DNA of 64,000 bases from Xenopus tropicalis (lineage: Eukaryota > Chordata > Amphibia > Anura > Pipidae): positions 57,381,378 to 57,445,377 of the forward strand of contig NC_030678.2 in NCBI RefSeq assembly GCF_000004195.4, given 5' to 3'. Shown one piece after another: positions 12,101 through 27,100 of the stretch (the stretch's first letter is position 1; every line of letters starts with the position of its first letter). Under the pieces are notes generated by a model that saw nothing but the letters and a program-made list of their open reading frames with translations, did not search any database and had not been told where the DNA came from. The position numbers were made by a program, and so were the translations under genes.

Positions 12101-15100
12101 CCATCAGAGTGAGCCTTTTTGTTCTCCTCCCTTGGCATACCCAAGCAGTTTTATCCCCTATCAAGTTTCGGAGACCCTTGCCTTGTCACATCTACACTTG
12201 CATAACAAAGCTCCTGTATATCCCCACCCTGTTTTGCTTTCCAATGGTAGTCTTTTTCCTGGGCCTATGGCACCAAAACCAGGAATCCCTTACAGTATGC
12301 CTACTAACAGAGATTACATGACTTATCAAGACACCTTAGGCATGGTCCATCCGATTTTATTACCACCAACGACTATAGAAATGAGCAAGGACGGACAAGA
12401 AAGAAGATCTAGATCTCATGAGAGACCTAGGTATGACGATTCTCCACCCAGGAGTAGGCTGTTAGATATTTCTGACTCAAGCTCAAAATTAAGTTTTGAA
12501 ATACCTGCTGACAAAGCCCTGAAGGTCCATCATGGTTCCAGACATGTTTCAAAACCAGAGAAGTTGAGCACAAATGCAGAAAGAGATGCAAAATGCAACA
12601 CTAACTTGGCAGTGAAATTAAAAACAAATGATGTGACTGTGGAGAAACCAGAACAGGGATTGCAGAACAGAGATCTTATAACTAGAGAAGAGATTCAGAG
12701 AACAAATGAATTTCACAGATCTTTTCAAGTTTCCAGACCTACACTAGAGTCACCTGTTTTTCACTACAGGCAGGAGAGCCCTTTAGGCAACCAAAACGCA
12801 GACTGCAGTGCAGCTGAGGCTTGTGCTAGGTTTTTGGCACCACCCGAGAGCAATGACGTTCCTGTTGGACATTTTAGCAGAGGACAGGAGAAATCGCAGC
12901 CTTTTCTTGGGTCAAATGGACATTCTGATATTGAAATGATTGATTCCCTTGGCAGAGATGCTGCTGATGAATTTGAAACAATTAATGGAAAACTTGTCAA
13001 AACAAAATCCTCAAAACTGACAAAAAGGATAGCAAACTCTGCAGGTTATGTGGGGGATCGGTTTAAATGTGTGACAACAGAGTTGTATGCGGACTCAAGT
13101 CAACTCAGCCGAGAGCAGAGGGCTTTGCAAGTGAGTTCTATACATGTATTTATGTTTTTATTGCATGCAATATTTATTTAAAGAGTAATTTTAAAGCAAA
13201 ATGATTTGTTTTATGAGCCCTCAGTTCATATGTAGCACAAGTGCAAAAAATAGAACCCTTATTCTTATGCACTGAAAACCAGTTAGAGGCTTTCCTGTTA
13301 TCATTCCTGAAAGCTTGTTAATTTAGGCATGTGCCTGACTGACAAACTATATTCTAACTTATATTAACAAACTGGTCTATTGAGAAGCATACTAATTGCA
13401 ATAAATTGTCTCGAACTAGAGCAGATGTATGAAACGTTGGTTTTCTGGTCAGCAAACAGTGTAAGCTTTAGTCCAGGTCTGGTAGTCTTTTGTGAACCAC
13501 AACTCTTCAGCATCAGGCCTCCATTTTCAAAAGCTATAGATTATAGTCTGTCCTGGTTTGCTTTTCAAAAAAGCATGTCCAAACTACGGACATCATCATT
13601 TACTGATCTACAGCCCCAGCTTTCAGTTTAGAAATGCAGAGTATAGTAGTGCAACAGCAAATGGTTTTGAGGATGGACAGCTGTTCTAAATGGCTGTACT
13701 TACATATAATGATATCTGAAACAAGTGTTCTTTGTTGGATCACTATAGTAAAATTGTATTCCCGTAGTCTTGACACCTCATTCTGTATACCTTACGATCT
13801 CAAAATAGGGCTTAAGAGAGAACCTATTTAGCTTAGCTAGTGTCCTCCACTTTCTGAATTATATTTTGCAAGTTTGCTAGCGTATAATATCATTCAGTGT
13901 AAAGATCGAAATAGCCCAGCATGAAGTTATTTTCCAAAATATGTTTGTTTTTCACATATGCATCCAGCATATTAATGTTAATATTCACTCTTGCTAGACT
14001 TACTTCTATCTGTAACTCTTAGATTTGATCTGGCCAATATATTAAAGGATTAAGTCAAGTTTCACAGGAAGACATTATACAAATCAGTGTTATATTGTTT
14101 ACATTAAAATGTATTTTCCTGATTTTTTTTTTTTAAAAATGGATGATTGTCCAGATAATCAATCAAGTGCCAATTTTAATTACTTAGATTGAAGGCTTAG
14201 AAGAGGACAGTATTTTAAGTCCACCTGCTGCTTACTGTGAGGTTAGTTCTCAAATTTTCATTACTAGATTTTACGCATTTTTGAGTTTTATTTTTATTTA
14301 GTCCATGGTGGGCCTTAAGTATTTTGTCTTGATTTTTTTGTTGTTGTTTTTAAGTCTTCTGCTATGTTTTTTTGTCTACTTTGCATGTATTAATGCATAT
14401 TGTTACTTTGCATTTCATTTTCACATTCCTTACCTCCCTGGATTTGTTATAGTAAATATGGAATCTACTTTCTTGGGGTTTTGAGCAGATTTTCTTTGCT
14501 AATTGCTCTAGTTTAAGCAGATCACCATCTGCACAATAGTGTAAGGTATTAACTATGCATTGAAAATTAACCTCTCTGCTACCAGAGACACGTACTTTAT
14601 TCCTAGGCACTTTATAAATAGGCATCATTTACATTTCCCCCAAAGATTCTGGGGGATATGAGGATACAACTTATTGTGCATGTGGGTCAAACATTGTACA
14701 TTTAGGGTTTAACCCAATGTTATTTATAAAGGAATGTTAACTCTATATAGTTCAAGTGGGATTGTGGCATACTGCTTTTTTATCTTCTGATATGTTTGGG
14801 ACCTTGAGTTTTTTTGAATAATGGGTCTCTTCATAATGTGGACAAACATGTCTCTTAAGACTTCTTGAACATTTAAATATTAAAAAATAGGGATTATTTT
14901 ACAAACAACAGATTTATACTTATGATGAAAAAGCAGTCAATAATAAAGAATTGTTTGCTTATTACGATAGTATGGGAAATGCCTGGGACTCCCATACATC
15001 CCTGTTTTTCCAGAATCTAAATCTTTTTAAAGTGATACTGACACGAAAAAACAACTTTTTAAAATATGAATCTACATAAAAAGTTGCCTATAGGTTGTGT

Positions 15101-18100
15101 TGATCATTTTTTACTGATATGGCTGCTTTTGTAAGTAATTGTTACTTGAAATCCCAAAACCTGATTGTGTTGCCAGCCTGACTGTCCCTTCTCAGCCTGT
15201 CAGTTATAGCTCCTAATGCTAACGACCCCCTGCTGGACAAATATGGCAGCCCCCTAATAGAGGAACATGGGGGATCAGATAGGGAATGTAAAAGCTTGGA
15301 CAAATACTTTTATAGCAACATTATAAATAGCATGCAAAGACAATGTTATGACAGATGTAAAATTGGTTTCATTTCTGGTGTCAGTATCTCTTTAATGCTG
15401 CATCCCGGTGTTCTGTCTGAACGCCAAATATCCAGTTTTGCCTTAAACATTCCTTTCAATCAGGAACATGTAAAAACGACAAAGGGTTAGTTTTTAGAAA
15501 AAATCCTTATTTGCTGTTGATCTTGATGACACTGAAATGTGCATGGCCTAACTTGGTGTGGATGGCCTAACAGTGCAAAGAGTAAAGTTCAACAATACCA
15601 TGCTAAGTTTTTAGCCATTTGTTAAGAAAGTCATTAATTACATTTTTAAATGACGTTTTGGAGTTTCAGCCTATTAATGTTTTTGTGTAGTGGTATTGCT
15701 GTAGCAGCAAGGAATTGAGGCTATATTCAGTTCACATTCCTTTCCGGAAACATTTTGATAAATGCCAGTTGTGTGAAGGCCAAAACTCCCTTTTGGTTTG
15801 TAGTTCAGCAAGAGCCAGAGGGTCACATAAAGGACATCCTTTATTTATATAGACTATTTTTTTTTTTTTTTTTTTTAATCGTTTATGGCCAAGCATTGCT
15901 TGGAGCCTTCTCCACTAATACTGACCCAGGCATGCTTTAGAACTATTCTTTTTGTTCATAGGAAGCATATTTTATGTATTGGTAGAAGTGACAACACAAT
16001 ATTTTTATATTTAATAAAGAGAAAGTGTTTTTCCCATGTTGCATATAGAAGGAATGCACAACTTGTGGTTCCCCATGATGTCTACTCCCGTCATCCCTTC
16101 AACAACATCAAGAGGGTCACAGGTTGCTAGCAGTTGCCATAAAGTACTGCATTGTGCTACATAAAATGTAAGAAATAGACCATTTGTGCTGATTGTCCCT
16201 TTCATTCTAGCGTGCAATGATGCGTTTCTCAGAGCTGGAGATGAAAGCGCAGGAAGAGCACATGCCATCCAAAGACTCCGAGTCCTGCAAAAATGTTACA
16301 GAGTGGGAGGAGCTGAAACCTGCTGTAGCAAAACCTGTGGTGGAACATTCTGGCAATATCCAAATGGAAGGTAAGTTTTGGAAAGGTCATATGATAAACT
16401 GAGTTTTCAAAAGCTGGATCAAACCATAGCAGCTTGAGCAGCATTTTTACAATATTGCTATATATGACTATGATAGTTGAAAAATATATATATATTCTCT
16501 CTATTTTTTTTGCCCAGGAGACCTTGTAATTACTTTCTTGGCACAAGCAAAAGAGATTATTCGATGCATGGGCCATGGTGGGTAATTGCTCTGAGATCAA
16601 ATGATCTAAGCAAGTGGCCATGAGCATCCTATCTGTGGTAGTCAGAAACACACTGAAACAAAATACGAAGTATCAGGGCAAACCGGTTTCAATAAATGAC
16701 AAAGTTGCTCACTTGTATATGTCAGGATGCCTCCTCTAACATTTTTACTTGTAAGAGATTTCTGTTTATTCCAGCACTGATTTCCAACATCCTCATTCTA
16801 AGCAGTTATTACACTGTGGTTAAGAGAGGGTTGCTGCTTTCAACCCTTGTTGTAGTAAACATTTGAGTTGGTATACTCAAAATAAACAAATAACCCCTCC
16901 ATACTACCACCATTTTAAGATCTACATTATATTGCCATATCTGCTTGCAGGAAGTAAAAGTTTTAAAACATTATAGGTCTAGATAATTAAAAAAGACTGG
17001 CATTTATTCATGATACTGTTCCCTTAACTGTACATCTACATATTATGCAGGAACCCTCTAAATTACAGAATAATTCTGTCCTCACAAATCCTCCAACTGC
17101 CCTGGTCCAGTTATAATATACAAGAATTTTATAATAAACTGATGACTGAGGATATAGACTGCTTAATGTGCCAGAAGGCTTTTTACTTAATTTTGTTGTT
17201 TTCCAGGGCTTGAAAAGAGCACTCTTGTGAATATGGATGAAATTGCAAAGTATCCCGAGAGAGAGTACCTGAAAAGGGACTGCCACTTTGAGAGAATGAA
17301 TCTGTATGAAGAAGCAGTGCTCCCAACAGATAACTTCAGTCAAAGGCATTGTCTGAGTATAAAGAGAAAGCACCCAGAGGACATTCAGCCAGAGGAATTC
17401 CTGCACAGCTTAACCACAGAGGAGGCATTGCGAGAGGAGACACAGGCTAAAAGAAAAAAGATTGGTAAGGAAAAGATTAATGTTTGTATCCTACGTACAT
17501 TAGGAAATGTTGAGGTGAATACTAATTTGATTTTCTAGAGCAGTGATCCCCAAACATGTTGCTCACCACCCACTTTGATGTTAGCCCCATTGGCCTTGAA
17601 ATAGGTGCCCATTTTTACATTTCTGGCTAGGAGGCAAGTTTTGGAAGCACAAGCACAGTTTTACTCCAAGCAGAGCCTCCTGCAGGCTAACAGTCTACAT
17701 GGGGCTACCAAAAAGAAAATCCCAATGCTTATTTGGCATCCCCAAAGAACTCACGATGAAAAACCATTGGGGATTCCTGTTCTAGGGAAAATATTATTTG
17801 TTAATGATGTTATCCGCTAAAGGTGCCTAAATCCATGTTTTAACTGTTTATCTGCTGAGATGTATGTAGATTCACAGTTTCTAGTACCTTAGGCATAAAC
17901 TGACAGGCACTCAGGGTTGTACTTCACTTTTAGTAGGACAATTAGTTAAATATGTTGCTGTAATTTTCCTCCCATGTTCACATTTGCATATACCTGAAAA
18001 TAGTGTAATGAACACTTGGCACAAGGAAGGAATTTGTAGGAAAATGTTCTTTTTCTTTAGTTGTTCCTTTAAGGGGGTGTCATTGCTGTATCTTGCTACA

Positions 18101-21100
18101 AAATCCTAAGCAAGTGGATTTCTTTCAAGATTGCATTATGTTACACCTGCTTGTTTTTTGTTTAAAAAAATATCATGCAGACATTCGTTAATTTGTTTCT
18201 TTTCTGCTAGATGACTACTGTGGAAATGATCTGGTAGACTGTTCATCAAAGGCTCTTGCAGAGTCCCATTCTAATGAAGTTACCAATCTCAAAGTCTGTA
18301 TAGAGTTAACTGGACTCCACCCTAAAAAGCAACGACACCTGCAGCATCTCAGGGAACTCGGCCAGCAATGCAGAAGGGACTCAAGTGAAATCAGAGTGGT
18401 TTCAGAGACTGAAAATAAACTGAGACCATGGGAGGAAGAGCAGTCAATCAAGAAGAAACCCGAAAGTAAATGCACAAGTGGCCTGGAGAGCATAAAAACT
18501 GACATCCCTGAAGAAGGTAGCAAATGCCTGCAGGAAACTCAGGCTGATCTGATATATTTTTATTTATGCTTTGGAAGTGAGATAATTGCTGTTTAATTAT
18601 TAATGTGATGGGAATAGCAGACTTAGGAAGGATTATTCAGTGAGAATACATATTCATGTATGTTTTCCATCTGTGCTGCTTTTAACTTTGCTTTTTTCAT
18701 TTTTTATCCCCCTTTTCCATATTCCCTGCTCTTCTGTTCAGACACCTCTGTTCCTCTGCACCCTAAAGGATTTACATCTGGCTGCCCAAGCAGCAAGCAA
18801 CAGAATCAGACACATTCCACCCTAGTCCCTCGGTTGGGATCCAAACAGCAGAAGATCAGAGATGGTCGCAAGTCAAATGTGCAGAATGCCGATGAAGAGG
18901 GGGGTCTCCAAGACACGTCATTGCTTGAAGATTACACAGACTGTGAGAAGCCCTCTGGAAAACGCCAGTGCAAGACAAAGCACCTGGCACCACAAGAGAG
19001 GAGAAGGAAAAAGTTGTCAGTCAGTGGGGATGACAGCACAGATGAGAAGGTAGACTTCTTTTTATCTTTAATTTGGTAGTATGAATGAATAAAATAAGGG
19101 GCTTTATATGTGGGGTAATCATATAAATCACAGTAAAGAGCAGTCAGTCAAGAAATGTAAGAGTTAATGTGCCCCCTTCTTGTATATTATTTATCCAATG
19201 CTGTATTCTAGATATTTAGAAATATCTTATTCTTATATATTGGTGAAGCATGCCGAGTGCAGGTCAGTATCTACACAGGCACAGACCCACACACAGGCAC
19301 ATTTACTAACAATGGAAAAATGTTTAATAACCAGTAGCCAATCAGTTTTGCAGTTTTGAGTAGGATTATAGGCAGTTGGGGGATGTTCTTTTTTTCCCAT
19401 AAAAACAATCAGCGCACCAGAGGTCACCCCTTTAGATTAGAGGAAAGGAGCTTCCATTTGAAGCAGCATAGGTGGTTTTTCACGGTGAGGGCAGTGAGGT
19501 TATGGAATGCCCTTCCTAGTGATGTGGTAATGGCAGATTCTGTTAATGCCTTTAAGAGGGGCCTGGATGAGTTCTTGATCAATCAGAATATCCAAGGCTA
19601 TTGTGATACTAATATCTACAGTTAGTACTAGTGGTTGTATATATAGTGTATGTATGTGAGTGTATAGATTGGTAGGTGTGGGTTAAGTGTGCTGGGTTTA
19701 ATTGGATGGGTTGAACTTGATGGACACTGGTCTTTTTTCAACCCTATGTAACTATATATGAGTAATCCTGCTTCAGTTAGCTGTGGTGTTTTAACATTAC
19801 AATATAGAAGAATTAGCACTGGCACTCTGGAGCTGTATACAGGACAAGCCCTTTAAAAATCTTTATTACGGAACTGAAACGTTTCGAGGCACAAAATAGC
19901 CCCTTTATCAAGCATATAAAGGGGCTATTTTGTGCCTCGAAACGTTGCAGTTCCGTAATAAAGATTTTTAAAGGGCTTGTCCCGTATACAGCTCCAGAGT
20001 GCCAGTGCTAATTCTTCTATACTGAGTTTTGGGAGGGTGCCGATCCCTCCAGCAGTGTGCACCGAGCGGTGAAATTGTCCGGAGAGCTGAGGGTGTGCGA
20101 GTTAAGGCAATTTTTCTTTTGTTTTAACATTACAAGTCACAGACATACATTAAAATGACAAAATATGCTAATAAGAAATACTCTGCAATCCATAGGAGAT
20201 GCACTCTGCCACATCTTAAAGCAAAAGCCTGTTGTCCCACTAATCAAGAAAACAGTGGGCTACAGTTCAGAGGTTTTTTTTTTTCTTCCAATGTGTAATT
20301 GTTGGAAGTGCAATGAGTGCAGAATTAGGCTAAGGAGGACTGCAACATATTATTCTATAAAACCGCTATCAATCATCTGAGTTGGGAAATGATGCCTGAC
20401 TCTCTGCTAAATACATTGCAGTACAAGTTAAAGGGCACTTACTTTATGGATATCTAATATTTCCTACTTCTTCATGAACATCTAGAAGCCATGTTGAATC
20501 GGATTATATTTGCCAGGGTATATTTGAGAACCAGTGCTGTCTCCCTGCTTACTTTTTCTTTACACAAAGATAGGTGACCGTTAGTTCTTCAGTTGTGGAC
20601 AATATGTAACTCCCAAGTATGTCTTGTGAGGGAGGAGGCAGAGCACTGTGCTCCAGCTGGATTACCAAAGGTTCCACATCCCCATTCTCTGCTATAGAGA
20701 GTGCAATTTCAAACACATTTCTTTATTGATATTTTTGTTCAGCAGTTATCCCATTTTCATGCACTCCAGAAATGAATCCTAAACGACTAACCCACCTTTT
20801 TGACATGAGCTCATTTAGTTGGGCACACCATGATAAGACTGCCCATGCCTAATAGGCTAACAGTGTAATGCAACTCCTACCTTACCTTGTTTCATTGTGA
20901 AGAGAGAGATTCTAGGACTTGAAGTCATTACTGCTTTCCAGAGTGTCTGCCCATCACCGACCCTAAAAAGCTGAGGTATATCAACTTCCAGAGTCCATTA
21001 CTTTACAATTGAACAATGTGAGTAAGGGGTTGCATTACACTGTTAACCTAAAGGGGTTGGGAAATAGTTCTTGTGAGTAGGTTGGCTTGCTTTCAATTTG

Positions 21101-21119
21101 TGGAATCAGGGATGTCTGT

Positions 21120-21165
<46 letters not shown>

Positions 21166-24100
21166 ATATAGAATTTTTTTTTTTTTTTTTAATACAGACA
21201 TCCCTGATTCCACAGATTGGAATCAGGGACCCTTTACCCGGAAGAGTAAATGAAAGCATCTGAATTGCCAAGAAAAAAAAAAATATTTTATAATATAATT
21301 TTTTTTTCTTGGCAATTCAGATGCCTTCATTTACCCTTTCAGCATAAGCCCAACTGAATAAGCTCTGTTCTAGAAGCACTTATAGAGAACATTTGAATGT
21401 GACTTATTACCTTTTCATTCTTGCTTTCATATACCCTCCTACATTAGGATCTAAACACAGAATTTTCTCTCCTCCTGCTGGTTGACAGGTTGTCTTAAGG
21501 GGACACAAAAAACATGCAGAAGGCAGTTCCGATGATTCCCCAGTCAAAACCCAAGAGCAAATGGCTCCTGCAATACAGACACCATCATTATCTTTACCTC
21601 TACCCAATACTGTTCAGGAGGCTACACCAAGTCGACCCATGCCACCAGAAGCACGCCGCTTGATTGTCAACAAAAATGCTGGGGAAACTCTTTTGCAGAG
21701 AGCTGCACGTCTTGGATATGAGGCAAGCTAGCTTCTATATTGATTTTATTTTACTTTATATCTTTGTTCATGTGATTTTCATCCTTTTGTTTAAAATTAA
21801 TATGAAATTTATCATAAACCTATAAACTGCAACCAGACACACATGTGGGGGCCATCAAGCTTGACTTATCTTACCATGGATCCCCTTACTACTTTAACAG
21901 AGTTTCTATTTCTGGAGTCTGACTTTCCTCTGGAGTCATACTTTCTTTTAGATCTTTAATCTATAAACATTTTAATCTCCCTCGTCTGATATCCCCACAC
22001 ACACAACCATCTGTTTAAGACAGAGAACATTTTATGAGATTAAGGTGGTGAAAACAGGGCAAATAAGTTCACTGAATGATATTTGTTGGCAGCTGTTTCA
22101 CAGATCATAGAAATGTAGTTGCATCTGCAGGATATCATTGCTTTCTCGTGGCAACTGCTACTGCACATTCCACAATACCATTCAAAATATAATAGTAAAA
22201 TAAAATGAAAACTTTGACTGTTTCGTGCAAATACTCTGTCTTGGGCAGCATAAGGGTTTGTTAAAGTTTTCTTTTTTGATTTTGCTTCTTTCCTCGGCTT
22301 TTCCTACAGTTTTTCTGTACTAGACTTGTCCCATTATTCTGTGTAGCTGCTGCAGCAACAAGGTAGAAAGAGCTGTTCTGGTGTCCCTACTTATCCCCTT
22401 GCTTGTCAGAAAGCTGATCTGCCTGTTGGTACCATAAGGATGCCCGCAACTGATCCTGACATGTGACCCAGGCGTATCTCTTTCCTTGGCTGGGACGTGC
22501 ATTTAATTTGCTTGCTGCTTCTCAGTGTGTTCTAACATGCGCAGCCTGACTAAACGAAAGGCTTCATGCTGTATCCTAGCTACCGACTCTCGGGTCAGGT
22601 GTGCCCAGAGCACAGATTAGCGTGCGCTCCCTGCTCGGTGTGAATCAGAATGAATAAATGCTCTTGAGCTATTCCTCAGCCCTCCCTCCTCCTGCTGATT
22701 AATAACAAGCCACAGCGGCAGGCAGTGAATCAACATGCGGCTCGTCTCTGAGCACTCTTTTTAACCTTTATAGATCGCTAGTGCAGGTTTCCTGGATCTT
22801 GTAGTTTCTCAGAAATGGCAGGCCACAAGATATGCAGCTTAGATATGGGTTTGCTTGCATGCAAATCACCCCGCTTCAGAACTTCTCGGCCATAAACTAC
22901 TTTGCATAACTCCCTATGAGCCATTCAAATCTATCGGCAAATACGCATGTGAAGGCTTTCTCTCTTTTATATTCAGAAAGCTGTGTCTACGCAGCTTGGT
23001 TAAAGCTGGATTTATGTTTAAATGAGATGTTTGCCCATTATTGTAGGGGTTGTGACAGGTATCATGGTCCTTTAAAAAGTTTTCTGTCATGATCGTCCAA
23101 GGTTGCTTTTAGGGCTGCTATACACAGGGCGTCGACAGTCACTATCCCTAGACAGACCTGTAATTCTGTAGTCACATTTCTATCTAAAATTTCTGTTTGT
23201 ACAACTGAACAATACTGATCTTTAAATAATAACATTTCTACTAAATGTATATTAGGAGAAAAACTTTAAATTTTTGCAATTTCATTTTGGCCCATAATTA
23301 GCAATGTTTCAATAGATCTGTACTCTACAAAAGTTGGTTGCATTTACAAGCTATTATTTTTAGCCAAAGTCATTTGATGTTCACACTAGAATCATGTCCT
23401 GTTTTTATTTTTTTCAGGAAGTTGTCTTGTATTGCTTGGAAAGCAAGTCATGTGATGTAAACCACAGAGACAATGCAGGCTACTGTGCACTACATGAGGC
23501 CTGTGCTCGGGGCTGGCTGAGCATTGTAAGGCACCTTCTGGAGCATGGGGCAGATGTCAACTGCAGTGCTCAAGATGGAACCAGGTTAGTAGGCCATTGC
23601 CATGTTTGCTTCTTTTTTTTAAACAGCAATGGAACCTTAATTGTTGATAAGAGCCTTGTTGCATATATTCTGCATCTTCTATCTACCCTGTGGCATTTGA
23701 AGGTTCCAGAAAAAAGTAACTCTCTCAGCTTTTGCCCCTTAAATCTTGTTAGCTTTAAACAGTAAGACCAATGTCTGAAACAAGCATTATCCTTCAGCAA
23801 AAAAAATCTCTAAAATCATCACTTACATTTTTGTAATAATTCGTCTCAAGTAATAAATATGAAGTCTTGCTATAATCTCTTTGGCAAGCCTGAATTTCCC
23901 AGAATGTTAAGGACAGTTGAGATTAGTCAATTTAATAGTGTCACAAGGTTTAATGACCTCTCTTATAATAAAATAGGTGCCAATTTCATATAATATTTAT
24001 TTATATAATACATTTTAATAGACCAATCCATGATGCAGTGGAGAATGACCACCTAGAAATTGTACGATTGTTGTTGTCTTATGGAGCTGACCCCACACTG

Positions 24101-27100
24101 GCAACCTACTCAGGCAGGACAATTGCAAAAATGACACACAGTGAAGCAATGGAAACTTTCTTAACAGGTAAGTTTCTTCTCTCTTAATGGCATTTTACTT
24201 CCTAGTTAAATATAAACACAAGAAATCTGCTTGTGGACTATGTTGTTTGGGGCTGATGTAACAAGCATTCTTAATCCGACATGGAAATATTTCACTTAGA
24301 AACAAAATGGAATCCTTGTCATGAAATCCGCATGCAGATAATGATGTAAATATGTTCTTTACTGAGACTGTGTATTTAGGCACCACTGATACAGAAACCA
24401 ATACCATGCATTTTGTGTTTCTGTATCAGCTCCAGAAGGGACTTTACATTTGTAATTAATTCAAACACCACAGACAGCAAGAGAATTTACAGTTATTGAC
24501 TTTTACACTGTTTATGTGCCTTTAAATATGAGTTCATATCTTAAAATCTTATGGTACAGGATTAATCTGCTGTGGCTAGTCACTTAGAAGGGCTGTGGAG
24601 AAGCGTCTGCATCTTTCTTTAGCAGATAGCGGATCAATGCTTTTTGTGGCGCTTCCTCTAAGTTAAAAGTACATGCACATTCAGTCTTATCAAGGGCATT
24701 TTCCGATTAAAAGACAGCGGGAGACAGTTTCTGGCATACTCGCTGTGCAGATGTGACTGCAATTTTTTTTCCTGCCTGCTAAAGACAGCTAAATTAGGCA
24801 GCGAAAGGATGTGATCTTAGCTGTCGTATAATGAGAAATCCCAGCCACTGGACTGAAACCTGGTATAACCCGCAGGTTTAATAGCTCTGTGGCTTCCATG
24901 TAATATCTCTGCTGCCCCTGCTGTCAAATGCTTAGTTCATTGGACTGTAAAATGTTTTGGCTATTCATTGTCAAGCTACTTATTTCTGAAGGAATCTTTG
25001 GTCTAGACCCAAAACAAACATTAGCATATCTTCAAGTATTAGATCCTCAATCATTCGTAACAATGACGCTATAGTGAGTGAGAGAAATTTTATTTATCTA
25101 TTTATCCCTTTGCATTCCTTTGTTTAGTGTGGAGCTACATTATATGAACACACTTTTAAAGATAGGCAGATATGGGCCACCTGCTGTCTTTGAAGTTGTT
25201 ACACTAAAGTTCCCCATACACAGGCCGATAGCAGCTGGACCTATTCGGCAGCTTATCGGCCCGTGTAGGGGCAGAACCGAGGGGCCTGGCCGAACAATAT
25301 CTGGCCTAAAATTGGGCAGATATCGAGCAGGTTAGAAAATTCAGTCGGATCGGGGACCGCATCGGCTCGTTGATGCTGTCCCCGAACCGACTGCCCCATT
25401 GCCGCCCAGGGCCAAACGATCAAATTATTTATTGTTTGTATTATTATTGTGCACTGTAATTGTCTTCATCCCGGAATTTAAAATGCTGTCTGGTTCAGTG
25501 GCCCTAGCAACTAGTATTCAGTGAGACTAGGACGATGTTTTATTTTTTTCAGTCCATTTATTTGGACACCTTCAGGGTTGCTAGAATATGATTTTGGCAA
25601 ACAGATGTAGTGTAATTGAAAACAAGGGAGCTGCAAAAAAGAGTAATAATAAAATTAGTCCATTTGAAAATTGTCTTTAGGCTTACGGCTCTTATTGTTG
25701 ATCAATATAGTCCTTTCAGGGCCCCTCTCGTTCCAAATTGCAAGCATAAGCCATTAGAACATGTGTCTATAGTTAATTTTAAGGTAAGCTTTTCCCATTT
25801 AGAAGAAATGTAAATGATTATGTTGATTTACAAGGCACAATATTAGGAGCACATGTCAAGTGACAAGTGGTTCACCCAACATTTAAGCAGGAATAGCTGT
25901 CTGTGATCACAAGCTCCCTTTCTAGAGTTCAATAGGAAACCGTTGACTGCAGCTTTCTTTCAATGCAGAAGGATGTGTAAGAAGAACGTTTTTGTTGAAA
26001 AACAAATGGGAGATACCCAATTACTGCATTTCTTCCCAGAACGTGTATGTCCTAGACAGGACTTTGAGACGGGAGAGATGCCTAGAGCTCTTCCATAATT
26101 ATAATGAAGAAAAATGTGACATCCAGCAGCTTGCTTTTGTTCTGATCAATGTCTTTGTGATCTCTGTTCCCATAGAGTATTTAACTGACCTGCAAGGGCG
26201 CAGCTGTGATGACCCTGGATTGTCATGGGATTTTTATGGAAGCTCGGTTTGCGGTAAGAATATTTTTTATTATTTGCTGTTGAATAAATAATGCGTAGAA
26301 TGCATTTGATAAAAAAAGAAAAAGTTTATAAGACCGTGTATGGTAACACTGAAAGATATATGCAAAGATTTTAGGAATCCGTTAAAAGTTAAGATGTCTG
26401 AGAGAAGGACACCGCAGGGAAGCATTTCTGCTAAATAAGGCAATGAGAACAATAGCTCAGCTACATATTTAAAGTTTAAAACAATTGTAAAGGTATGACA
26501 GCAGTGACATATGTGTACATGATTGCATATGCTGTACTGGGACTGTACACTTAAAATTGTACCTTTTAAATCTGCCGCACCTTTAGGTATGAACCTTTCC
26601 CCTATTCCCTGCTGACTCGGATGGGGTCATATGCATATTCTCTCACACAAATTTTAAGGCCAATGCGCACACAAATGTTAAATATGCGCATTAATTAGTT
26701 ATTTTTTCACATAGCCAAAAAGGAATTAAATAGAACATTGCTGTGTGGTCCTCCTGCTAACAAGCCCAGGATGGTGTGGTTGGGTGTGACTTTCAGTTGT
26801 CAGTGGAACTATCTGGCTTCTTAAAGGAAGCATATCCTGTAAAAACTAAATGTACCAGTGCATTACTCCTCTTAATATATAAGGATTGTACTTTGTTGTG
26901 TTTCGCACTGATTTATTGAGAAATTCTCCCAAAACCCCACTAGTCCCGCCCATCTGTTCCACTTCCTCCTTTCCCAGGCTGTACAGGGGAGCCGGCAGTA
27001 TTCAGCACACTGAACCAATCAGCAGCTAGGCTGACCTGATATGGAACTGAAGCCTGTCTGTGCTTGTGCCACTGCAGGGCTGTGATTGGCTGTGCTTCTG

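Larger units (their letters stand above)
19050..21488. other. bcor intron 8, the most repeat-rich intron
   Basis: GTAGAC...GACAG, 2439 bp. It holds a LINE 3' fragment, a 106-bp-arm snapback and two poly-A/T hairpins close to the next exon, each listed separately. Confidence 0.85.

Noticed and set aside
13131..13181. Extension of the 933-codon frame past bcor exon 3
   Set aside because: A good GTGAGT donor and the conserved join to exon 4 show that this part is intron.
23585..23765. Read-through of the ankyrin exon to 23765
   Set aside because: GTTAGT donor at 23585; the conserved protein continues at 24022.
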